A stretch of DNA of 64,000 bases, taken from the NCBI GenBank assembly GCA_903916675.1, contig CAIWXQ010000041.1, positions 1-64,000 on the forward strand, in the 5' to 3' direction. Both the position numbers and the translations under genes were made by a program. A model generated the notes under the pieces. That model was not told the DNA's origin, ran no database searches, and saw only the letters and a program-made list of their open reading frames with translations. This DNA comes from an uncultured bacterium (GTDB taxonomy: Bacteria; Verrucomicrobiota; Kiritimatiellia; RFP12; CAIWXQ01). Of this stretch, positions 1 through 6,904 are shown piece after piece. Position 1 is the first letter of the stretch, and the number at the start of each line of letters is the position of its first letter.

Positions 1-3
1 CCA

Positions 4-264
4 ATGGGTGGCAATGCACGCAAGGCGGCATGCCGCCGGAATATTTACGGGCTCATCAAGGGCAAGGACATCCTGACCGTCCACGAACGCGGCATCAGCG
101 AGATCGATTCGAACGTGTTGGAAGTGTGCCTCATCGCTACGAAAAGCCCGTCGCTCCTGACCGAAAGACAAAAGAGCATGATCTGGGCCGTGTGGCAACA
201 ACTGGCAGAGGCGAACAAACTGCGCGGCATTCGCAACCCGGCGAAATCTGATCCCAAAGGATAA
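4..264 (+). CDS. hypothetical protein, probably 5'-truncated by the window edge
   Basis: An 86-codon open frame begins almost at the window edge and stays open to base 1, so the true start may lie outside. I recognise no family. The product is mostly polar and probably helical, with a basic C-terminal tail and no signal peptide or membrane segment. A reverse-strand frame also crosses this stretch but has no recognisable content. The coding call rests only on the open frame and its position. Confidence 0.35.
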   Translation: MGGNARKAACRRNIYGLIKGKDILTVHERGISEIDSNVLEVCLIATKSPSLLTERQKSMIWAVWQQLAEANKLRGIRNPAKSDPKG

Positions 265-372
265 GGGGCACCCGCGGCGCGCATTTCGCTTCCGCAAATC
301 CGCAGGACCGTCTCAATTCCACGACTCATCACCCCCAGAAACCATCTTCCTTCCCAACGCAGAAGGGGCCCC

Positions 373-533
373 GCGTGGCGCGGATCGGCGTTCCCGGCGC
401 GGGGGAAGGCGGCAGAGTGGTCCAGCCGCAAGGCTTTGATGGGGGCGGCTGGATACGTATCCGCCGCCCCCGGAAAAACGCCGCGGATGGGCCACTATCA
501 CGCCTGATCTCCGCGCCCCGATCCGCGCCGCGC
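373..533. other. self-complementary intergenic element (long stem with internal palindrome)
   Basis: This fills most of the gene-free stretch 265-574. Positions 373-388 pair with 518-533 over 16 bp with one G-U, read as plus-strand RNA. Inside, 441-449 pairs with 463-471 and 451-455 with 458-462 around one bulged T, giving a near-perfect 31-nt palindrome. A smaller hairpin is possible at 391-407. No U-run follows on either strand, so it is not a standard terminator. It could be a structured RNA or a palindromic mobile-element remnant. Confidence 0.5.
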
Positions 534-574
534 ACGCGCGTCAGCCACCCCCCGATTCGCCGCACTGCCCACGC

Positions 575-1873
575 CTACACCCCATTCCCCAGCGTCAGCC
601 GCGGGATCGCCAGCCGCCTCAGCGCACTCTCCCCCCGTACCAGCGCCCCATGCCTCTCCGGTGCCGCATCCCGCGCATGCACCGGCTTGTCCCGCAGCGC
701 CATCATCGCCGCTGGAGACACCACGTTCTGCCCATACCGATCCCGTAACCCATCCACCGCCGCGTCCAACTTCCCGTACCCCTGCCGGGCAGGCGTCTCC
801 TCGAAGAAATCCAACTGCCGTTTCCCCTCTGCCAGGAGCCCTCCCAGCCAGACCAGGGTAGACCGGTAAATCTCCCCCGGCTGATAGATCGCATCAAAAA
901 GCAGCCGTACCACGGGCACAACCTCGCAGTCATGGCAGGTCGGGCAGGGGAGTGCCGCACAGTTTGCCCGACTGCTGTAGTCCTTCTGCCGCAGGCAGAG
1001 CCCGATCTCCCGCGCCAGGTGCTGGTGGCGGCGTAGTTTGGCCAGCGCCGCCCCCAGGTTGCGCATGGCTTCGGCAAAGACGAGCCTCCCATCTTCACTG
1101 GGCGGGGAGAACGTGTGCCCCTTCATCATGCTGGCATAACTCTGCTTGGCGTCCAGTTCGAGCGGGATCATGCGCCGCCCCTGCAACTCGCACCAGGTCG
1201 CATGGCCGGGTTTGTGGAGCAGGCGATGCACCTCCACTTCCGGCATCCGGGTGAAGTCGTACGCCGTCACAATCCCCCGGGCCTGCAGTTTCTCGGCACT
1301 CGCCGGCCCGATCCCCCAGACCTTGGCAATGGGCGTGTGCTGCAACAGCACCGGGACATGTTCCCGCCGCACAATGGTCTGACCGTTGGGCTTCCGGAAC
1401 TTGGAGCAGAGTTTGGCCAGGGTCTTGGTCAGACTGATCCCGACCGACACCGTGAGCCCCATTTCCGTTGCCACCGCCGTGCGGATCCCTTCCGCCACAG
1501 CTTCCAGGGACCGGTCGAGAATCTGACCGCACCCGGTCAGGTCGGCGAACGCCTCGTCGATCGAGTACTCCTCTACCAACGGCGAAAAGCGCCGCAGGAT
1601 GGCAAACAACCGCTGGGAATACAGGCTGTAGACTTCGTAGTCCGACGGCACCACCACCAACCCCGGGCAGAGCCGCCGGGCCTCGTGCAACTGCACCCCG
1701 CGCTTGATCCCGCACGCCTTGGCCTCATAACTCGCCGCCGCAATGATCCCCCGCTCCGCGCCCGTCACCACCGGCCGCCCCCGCAACGCAGGGTTCAGCG
1801 CCTGCTCCACCGACGCAAAAAAGCCGTCCGCGTCCACGTGCAGCAACGTGCAGTCTTGAAACCGGGAATCCAT
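575..1873 (-). CDS. Y-family DNA polymerase (DinB/UmuC-type, translesion)
   Basis: A 432-aa error-prone polymerase. The DxD metal site (Asp14, Asp16 in HVDADGFF) and the catalytic SIDE motif (104-107, in EEYSIDEAF) are intact. A helix-hairpin-helix thumb follows. Near the C-terminus QLDFF matches a beta-clamp binding motif. The start at 1873 is chosen because the product then begins a few residues before the palm, as in DinB; a longer frame from 1939 would run over the shared promoter. A cysteine cluster (C-x5-C-x2-C-x2-C, about residues 310-325) is unusual for DinB. The gene is divergent from a LexA/UmuD-type repressor gene, so damage induction is likely. DinB versus UmuC subgroup is not resolved. 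Confidence 0.9.
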   Translation of the reverse strand: MDSRFQDCTLLHVDADGFFASVEQALNPALRGRPVVTGAERGIIAAASYEAKACGIKRGVQLHEARRLCPGLVVVPSDYEVYSLYSQRLFAILRRFSPLVEEYSIDEAFADLTGCGQILDRSLEAVAEGIRTAVATEMGLTVSVGISLTKTLAKLCSKFRKPNGQTIVRREHVPVLLQHTPIAKVWGIGPASAEKLQARGIVTAYDFTRMPEVEVHRLLHKPGHATWCELQGRRMIPLELDAKQSYASMMKGHTFSPPSEDGRLVFAEAMRNLGAALAKLRRHQHLAREIGLCLRQKDYSSRANCAALPCPTCHDCEVVPVVRLLFDAIYQPGEIYRSTLVWLGGLLAEGKRQLDFFEETPARQGYGKLDAAVDGLRDRYGQNVVSPAAMMALRDKPVHARDAAPERHGALVRGESALRRLAIPRLTLGNGV

Positions 1874-1896
1874 GCCAGCACGGTAATGGATTTCGT

Positions 1897-1926
1897 TTGC
1901 CCGATACAGAGTAAAAACTCTATTAT
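1897..1926 (+). promoter_or_regulatory. promoter of the LexA-like gene, probably giving a leaderless mRNA
   Basis: A TTGCCC -35 (1897-1902) and TATTAT -10 (1921-1926) are separated by 18 bp. The -10 ends six bases before the ATG at 1933 and no Shine-Dalgarno sequence is present, so transcription probably begins at or next to the start codon. The operator palindrome lies between the two boxes. Confidence 0.5.
1908..1921. promoter_or_regulatory. 14-bp operator palindrome between divergent SOS-type genes
   Basis: AGAGTAAAAACTCT is a perfect inverted repeat (AGAGT, four A, ACTCT). It sits between the -35 and -10 of the repressor gene and 35 bp upstream of the polymerase start. The position suits autoregulation and co-regulation by the adjacent LexA-type protein. 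That this protein binds it is inference. The motif differs from the E. coli CTGT-N8-ACAG box. Confidence 0.55.
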
Positions 1927-1932
1927 CTCCCC

Positions 1933-2523
1933 ATGGCACCCAAATCCAAACTCAGCGAGCGCATTCCGGTCCTCAATGAGTACATCCGGCAGCATGGCCG
2001 GGCACCCACGCAAGAGGAACTGCGCCGGTTGTTTCGGGTGAAATCCCGGAATACCGCCTTCGTGCTGGCCAAGGGGTTCGTGCGCGCAGGCGTCCTGATC
2101 CGCACCGCCACCGGACGGCTGGTCGCCCCGCCGCAGCGCGCAGCCAGCACCGTGCGCCTGCTCGGGAGCGTGGCCGCCGGCTTCCCGTCGCCAGCCGAGG
2201 AATCCCTGCTCAACACCATGACCCTGGACGAGTACCTGATCACCAAACCCACCGCCACCTTCATGCTGCGGGTGGAAGGGGACAGCATGATCGACGCCGG
2301 CATCCTGCCGGACGACGTGGTTTTGGTGGAGCGCGGCCGGACCGTCCGCAACGGCGACATCGTGATTGCCTGCATCGACGGACAATGGACCATGAAATAT
2401 TTTTACAAGGACGCCACCGGCGTGCGCCTCGAAGCCGCCAACAAGAAATACCCAACCATCCGCCCCATCCACAAACTGGCCGTGGAAGGCGTCGTCAGCA
2501 GCGTCATCCGGAAACTGCTCTGA
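1933..2523 (+). CDS. LexA/UmuD-type self-cleaving repressor (S24 peptidase)
   Basis: A 196-aa protein with a LexA-like winged-helix DNA-binding region (about 5-65) and an S24 serine protease domain. The nucleophile is Ser118 in GDSMIDAG and the general base Lys155 in WTMKYF. The predicted cleavage bond is Ala82-Gly83 in VAAGFPSPAEE, which is closer to UmuD (QAGFPSPA) than to LexA. It is therefore a full repressor with a UmuD-like protease half. On RecA-stimulated cleavage it should derepress itself and the divergent polymerase. It could be the sole LexA or a dedicated repressor for this pair; the window does not decide. Confidence 0.9.
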   Translation: MAPKSKLSERIPVLNEYIRQHGRAPTQEELRRLFRVKSRNTAFVLAKGFVRAGVLIRTATGRLVAPPQRAASTVRLLGSVAAGFPSPAEESLLNTMTLDEYLITKPTATFMLRVEGDSMIDAGILPDDVVLVERGRTVRNGDIVIACIDGQWTMKYFYKDATGVRLEAANKKYPTIRPIHKLAVEGVVSSVIRKLL

Positions 2524-2908
2524 CCATGGCTATCTGGAGCGTTGACAGCACACAGAAATGCACTACGATCTCAGTTACGTGATTGGGCTGCCCAGTTGGA
2601 ACGAGACTAGACCATGAGTTTCTACGAAGGAACACCCCAAGAGACCGCCCCAGTGGTGATCAAGGACGAGCTTCAGATCGCCTCCAAAACCCAATGGGAA
2701 AGTTGGTTTCTGCCCGGAACTAGGCGCAAGGACGTCCATCCCGTCGAAAATTTCGGAAGCCCCGGCAGGAGTTTGTATACGGCCTGTATACGTTCTGGCA
2801 GGTATTTAGTGGGTACAGCAAGGATCGGCAAGGAACACAAGTGGCACACGCAGACAACAGGAAACGCTGTTTTATTGGCGATTATGCGTATTTATTGGGC
2901 ATTAGGGA
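2524..2908. other. gene-poor stretch before tRNA-His
   Basis: No convincing gene. A 114-codon frame (2614-2958, plus) runs into the tRNA and matches nothing I recognise. An 11-bp-period tandem of TGTATACG occurs at 2774-2781 and 2785-2792. The composition is more AT-rich than the flanks. An old insertion next to the tRNA is possible but not shown. Confidence 0.3.
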
Positions 2909-2986
2909 TGGGGCGAAAGACGGGGCTCGAACCCGCGACCATCAGATCCACAATCTGACGCTCTAACCAACTGAGCTACTTTCGCC
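2909..2986 (-). tRNA. tRNA-His (GTG)
   Basis: The cloverleaf folds on the minus strand. The anticodon loop is TTGTGGA with anticodon GTG on a TCAGA/TCTGA stem. The acceptor is GCGAAAG/CTTTCGC. The extra 5' G at 2986 (position -1) faces discriminator C73, the identity hallmark of tRNA-His. CCA is encoded (2911-2909). Confidence 0.95.
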
Positions 2987-3001
2987 ACGGAACGGTGTTG
3001 C

Positions 3002-3031
3002 ACTATAGCAGACCATGCGATCCAGGCGCAA
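3002..3031 (-). promoter_or_regulatory. sigma-70-like promoter of tRNA-His
   Basis: Read on the minus strand, TTGCGC (-35, 3031-3026) and TATAGT (-10, 3007-3002) are 18 bp apart, 16 bp upstream of the mature tRNA 5' end. Confidence 0.6.
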
Positions 3032-3173
3032 GGCGATCTCAGCGTCCCTGACGTGCGTGAATGTTGTGTGCGCGTCAAGCTGCCTTGTTTCAATTCCGCC
3101 ACCACCTGTTTGGTGGCAACGAAGACATTGGCACGTAGCGTGCGGGGGATGTCTTGTGCAGGACGCGGCAGAC

Positions 3174-4331
3174 ATGAAGAATAAGCCGTCGGTTGTGGTG
3201 TTTCTTAACTCGTTCTGGGCTGGTCAAGCCGGCATCAGCGGCGGCGACCAGATCGTCGTACAACTGCTCAAACAGCAGCGCGACCGGTTTGACCGCGTGG
3301 TGGTGGTAACTTCGGCGGCCGGGCAACACTTGCTGGAAGGCGTGGCATCGGATCTGACGTTCGTGCGCACTGACAGTGACGGCGATTGCCTGGGACTGTT
3401 TCCCAGTTATGTCCTGCGGACGTGGCGCGCGCTGTTGCGTCTGCGCACCCTGCGGCAGGTCGACGTCCTGTTCACGGCGTCTGATTTTTTCCCGGATGTC
3501 GTGCCGTCGCGGGTGCTGCAGGCGCTGCGTGGCGGGCCGCGATGGCTGCAATGCGTCTTTCACGTCTATCCGGACTGGCGTACGCGCCCTGGGTCGAAAC
3601 TGCGCAGTTTCGTTGCCCAGTGGCTGCAGCGGTTGTCGTTCCGCCTGATCCGGCGGGCTGACGGCGTGCTGGTAATCAACACGCAGGTGGGCGACCATCT
3701 GGCCGGGTTGGGCATTCGGCAAGACCGCATCGGCCTGCAATATCTGGGTATCAATCTGGACGAGATCGCCTCCGCCCGATCGGACGACCCGCGCGGCTAC
3801 GACGGAGTTTTCCTGGCCCGGCTGGCGCCCAGCAAGGGGATTTTCGATCTGCCCCGGATCTGGGCGAAGGTTGTGGCGCGGCAACCCGGGTTGCGGCTGG
3901 GGATCATCGGCGGCGGCGGCGAGCCGATCCGCGAAGAGTTGCGGCAAGCTTGCCGGCAGGCGGGCGTGGCAGACACGGTCGAGCTGCTCGGTTTCCTGCC
4001 GAACGAGGCGGCCTTCGCGATCCTGAAGCGGAGCCGGGTGTTTTTGTTTCCCAGCCACGAGGAGGGGTTCGGTCTGGCGATCGCCGAGGCGATGGCGTGC
4101 GGGTTGCCGGCCGTCGCGTGGGATCTTTCCGTTTACCGGGAGATTTTTGGAGAGACCATCCGGACGGCGCGGGAAGGGGACATCAACGTATTTTCCGACC
4201 ACGTCGGCGGCGCATTAAACGCATCTGCATCCGAGCGAGAAGCGGGACGGGAGTTTGTCCGGCGGTATTCCTGGCCGGAGTCCACGCGCCGCATCGCGAA
4301 CCAGATTGCGGCTAGCGCCGCACGAGGCTGA
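3174..4331 (+). CDS. glycosyltransferase family 4 (GT-B fold)
   Basis: A 385-aa cytoplasmic glycosyltransferase. The C-terminal half has the GT4 E-x7-E signature in SHEEGFGLAIAEAMACG, preceded by the donor-binding stretch LGIIGGGGEPIREEL. The start at 3174 (MKNKPSVVVFLN) opens the first Rossmann strand; an upstream in-frame extension to 3015 is unlike a GT N-terminus. The last 20 bp overlap the 3' end of the convergent dehydratase gene. The heptose genes nearby suggest a role in surface polysaccharide assembly. Donor and acceptor cannot be read from sequence. Confidence 0.85.
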   Translation: MKNKPSVVVFLNSFWAGQAGISGGDQIVVQLLKQQRDRFDRVVVVTSAAGQHLLEGVASDLTFVRTDSDGDCLGLFPSYVLRTWRALLRLRTLRQVDVLFTASDFFPDVVPSRVLQALRGGPRWLQCVFHVYPDWRTRPGSKLRSFVAQWLQRLSFRLIRRADGVLVINTQVGDHLAGLGIRQDRIGLQYLGINLDEIASARSDDPRGYDGVFLARLAPSKGIFDLPRIWAKVVARQPGLRLGIIGGGGEPIREELRQACRQAGVADTVELLGFLPNEAAFAILKRSRVFLFPSHEEGFGLAIAEAMACGLPAVAWDLSVYREIFGETIRTAREGDINVFSDHVGGALNASASEREAGREFVRRYSWPESTRRIANQIAASAARG

Positions 4332-5280
4332 GATCGTGCTCGACCATCTCGGCGGCGATCTCCGCCAGCGGCTTGCACGGATGCCAATCCAAGAGGCGCA
4401 CCGCCTTGGCGGTGTTGCCGCAGAGGACGACCTTCTCGGGGGGGCGGAAGAACCGCGGGTCGAACCGCACGTGGTCTTCGTAGCGCAACCCCACATGGCC
4501 AAAGGCGTGCGTGAGGAAAGTCCGCACCGTGTGGGTGGCGCCAGTGGCGATCACATAGTCGCCCGGCCGGTCCTGCTGGAGCATACGCCAGGCGGCCTGA
4601 ACGTACTCGGGGGCGTAGCCCCAGTCGCGTTCCGCGTCCAGTGCGCCCAACGTGAGCGTCTTTTCCAGCCCCAGTTTGATGCGCGCGACCGTGGATGTGA
4701 TCTTGCGGGTGACAAACTCGGGCCTCCGCCGGGGCGACTCGTGGTTGTAGAGGAAGCCTGTGGCGACAAAAAATCCCTGGTTGTCGCGATAATTACGGAC
4801 GAGATGGTACCCCGCCACCTTGGCGATGCCGTAGATAGAGCGCGGGTTGAGGGGCGTGTCCTCGTTCTGCGGCGAGGCGACCGTCTGCCCGAACATCTCG
4901 CTGGATCCTGCGTAGTAGAGCCGGCAGCCGGGCGTGCATTCGGACAGGGCCGAGACCAGCGCGTGCGTTGCGCAAAAGCTCTCGTTGAACGTGGAGATCT
5001 CGTCGTCCAACGAGTAATTAACGAAGCTTGGCGAGGCGAAGTGATAGCACTCCGTGGGGCCGGCCTGCTCGATGGTCTTGCGCAGGAATTGGTAATTGTC
5101 CAGGCTTCCGACATGGAGGTCGACGCGCTCTTTGCAGGCGGCCAGATTGGCCATTTTGGCGGCGTCCTCTGTTGTCGCGCGGCGTACGATGCCATGGACG
5201 GCATATCCCCGGGTCAGCAGAAATTCGGCTAGGTAGGAACCGTCCTGGCCTGTGATTCCGGTGATGAGTGCCGTTTTCAT
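4312..5280 (-). CDS. gmd: GDP-mannose 4,6-dehydratase-like short-chain dehydrogenase
   Basis: A 322-aa extended SDR. The N-terminal NAD(P)-binding motif is TGITGQDGSYLAEFLL, the active site has YGIAK (YxxxK) and SSEMFG at the catalytic Ser/Thr-Glu region, and NHESPRRR matches the Gmd nucleotide-sugar-binding loop. Gmd converts GDP-mannose to GDP-4-keto-6-deoxymannose, the precursor of GDP-fucose, rhamnose and perosamine. It is shorter than typical Gmd (about 345-370) and lies beside GDP-heptose genes, so GDP-heptose could be the substrate. No GDP-fucose synthase or other second-step enzyme is nearby. Confidence 0.8.
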   Translation of the reverse strand: MKTALITGITGQDGSYLAEFLLTRGYAVHGIVRRATTEDAAKMANLAACKERVDLHVGSLDNYQFLRKTIEQAGPTECYHFASPSFVNYSLDDEISTFNESFCATHALVSALSECTPGCRLYYAGSSEMFGQTVASPQNEDTPLNPRSIYGIAKVAGYHLVRNYRDNQGFFVATGFLYNHESPRRRPEFVTRKITSTVARIKLGLEKTLTLGALDAERDWGYAPEYVQAAWRMLQQDRPGDYVIATGATHTVRTFLTHAFGHVGLRYEDHVRFDPRFFRPPEKVVLCGNTAKAVRLLDWHPCKPLAEIAAEMVEHDLSLVRR

Positions 5281-5612
5281 AAGGGTGTCCGAAGCATCCG
5301 CCAGTAGAGCCAGTTGTTCGAAAAAGTACGGGTATCAAACCGGAACGTGCGCAACTTGACAAGCACAGAAAACGAGGCATGACGCAATTCAATGTGCGCA
5401 AAAGCTATGTTTAACACGCCCGTGCTGCGCGTGAAGATGTCAATTCTTGATGCATTACGCAAATAGACAACTGCGCGCCCGAATCTAGTGCCATCCGCGA
5501 CGTTACGGAACACGATGCCTGCCACCATTTCTTTTCCCCACAATCTTCCCGTCCGCGCCGACCACGAGGCGGTTGCTGCCATGTTACAACGCGAACGTAC
5601 TGCTTGACCCAC
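5277..5612 (-). CDS. doubtful short ORF upstream of gmd
   Basis: A 111-codon frame whose TGA overlaps the gmd start (ATGA). The overlap is weak evidence because gmd begins ATGA in any case. The C-terminus (WLYWRMLRTPL) looks protein-like but I recognise no family. It could be a remnant of a truncated polysaccharide gene. Confidence 0.2.
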   Translation of the reverse strand: MGQAVRSRCNMAATASWSARTGRLWGKEMVAGIVFRNVADGTRFGRAVVYLRNASRIDIFTRSTGVLNIAFAHIELRHASFSVLVKLRTFRFDTRTFSNNWLYWRMLRTPL

Positions 5613-5878
5613 GAACGCGCCGGTTGTCAGATTGTACGCAACGCGCCGAGGGTGCGCCAGACATCGGCCTTTGCATCTCGCATGCTTTTTGCCATCATAA
5701 TACGACTAGCAGGTTTCAGCAGGCACGTGTCCATCGCAGCCATGGGGCTATTTTCATCTCAATCCATGGTTAACGGCGGTAAATTCAGGAAGACGACAAA
5801 GTGTGAAGGGGCGGCTCCACTGCTGGAGCGCCCGAGTCTAACTCGGCCGCAAATTCCTCGCCTGTCAAGGAGGTCCCG
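5281..5878. other. lower-GC intergenic stretch between gmd and hddA
   Basis: About 600 bp, visibly less GC-rich than its neighbours, with only short doubtful frames. It must hold the divergent promoters of gmd and hddA, but I see no clear -35/-10 pair. A strong ribosome-binding site, AAGGAGGT at 5867-5874, precedes hddA by four bases. Confidence 0.4.
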
Positions 5879-6904
5879 ATGAATGCATGCGCAAGAGCCC
5901 CGCTTCGCTTAGGTCTGGCCGGCGGAGGGACCGATGTCTCTCCTTACTGTGACCTTTATGGCGGATATGTCCTCAATGCCACGATCGACCGCTATGCGTA
6001 CGCGGTGATCAAGCCATTGGACGATCCTGAAATCCGGCTCATCGCGACAGATCAGCAGAAAATCAAAATCACACCACTCGGCCAGCCGCTTCAATTCAAC
6101 GGGACGCTCGACCTTCATCAGGCTGTCTACAACGAGATAATCAACACGTTCAACGGCGGCTCACCAATTGCAATGGAAATGTCTACATTCTGCGACGCCC
6201 CTACGGGCTCGGGGCTGGGATCATCATCAACGCTCGTCGTGGCGATGATCAGAGCCTTCACCGAGCTCCTCAATATTCCCATGGATGATTACGCCTGTGC
6301 GCGGCTTGCCTACAAGATCGAGCGGTTGGACTGCGGATTGCAGGGGGGGCGGCAGGATCAGTATTCGGCGACCTTTGGCGGCTTTAATTTCATGGAATTT
6401 TATTCTGACGAACGCGCCATCATCAACTCGCTTAGGGTAAAAAACGGGGTTATTTGCGAATTAGAGGCATCCCTTTTGCTTTTCTACACCGGGGTCTCGA
6501 GAGAGTCGGCAAAGATCATCGCGGACCAGAGTTCTGGCGTCAAGAATGGGGTGCCGGAGGCTATTAAGGCCATGCATGCGATGAAGAACGAAGCCCTTTG
6601 CATGAAAGAATTCCTCTTAAAGGGAGATTTTGGCGGGATTGTAACCGCCATGCGCTCGGGGTGGGCGAGTAAGAAGAACTCTGCTCGAACAGTGACGACA
6701 CCGGTCATCGAGGAAATCTACGAGGTGGTTATGAAGGCGGGCGCCTTGGCCGGAAAAGTATCAGGAGCGGGAGGTGGCGGCTTCATGATCTTCTTTGTCC
6801 CGCTCAACAAACGGATGGACGTCATCCGTGCTCTTGGCCGTTTCAACGGGCAGGTCAGCAATTGTCATTTCACGAAGCACGGCACCCAAACCTGGAGAGT
6901 ATGA
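5879..6904 (+). CDS. hddA: D-glycero-alpha-D-manno-heptose-7-phosphate kinase
   Basis: A 341-aa GHMP kinase. Motif 1 is APLRLGLAGGGTDV, motif 2 (phosphate loop) is PTGSGLGSSST, and motif 3 is KVSGAGGGGFMIF near the C-terminus. This pattern and length match HddA, which phosphorylates heptose-7-phosphate at C1 to the 1,7-bisphosphate in the GDP-D-glycero-alpha-D-manno-heptose pathway. Its stop overlaps the start of a gene carrying the next two activities of that pathway, which firms up the call. Galactokinase-like or fucokinase relatives are less likely given the partner. Confidence 0.85.
   Translation: MNACARAPLRLGLAGGGTDVSPYCDLYGGYVLNATIDRYAYAVIKPLDDPEIRLIATDQQKIKITPLGQPLQFNGTLDLHQAVYNEIINTFNGGSPIAMEMSTFCDAPTGSGLGSSSTLVVAMIRAFTELLNIPMDDYACARLAYKIERLDCGLQGGRQDQYSATFGGFNFMEFYSDERAIINSLRVKNGVICELEASLLLFYTGVSRESAKIIADQSSGVKNGVPEAIKAMHAMKNEALCMKEFLLKGDFGGIVTAMRSGWASKKNSARTVTTPVIEEIYEVVMKAGALAGKVSGAGGGGFMIFFVPLNKRMDVIRALGRFNGQVSNCHFTKHGTQTWRV

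Noticed and set aside
408-430. tRNA-Ser-like D-arm (GGCAGAGTGGTCCAGCC)
   Set aside because: No anticodon arm or T-arm follows, and the acceptor cannot pair. The sequence belongs to the self-complementary element.
2614-2958. 114-codon plus-strand ORF
   Set aside because: It runs through the tRNA-His gene, has no recognisable domain and no ribosome-binding site.
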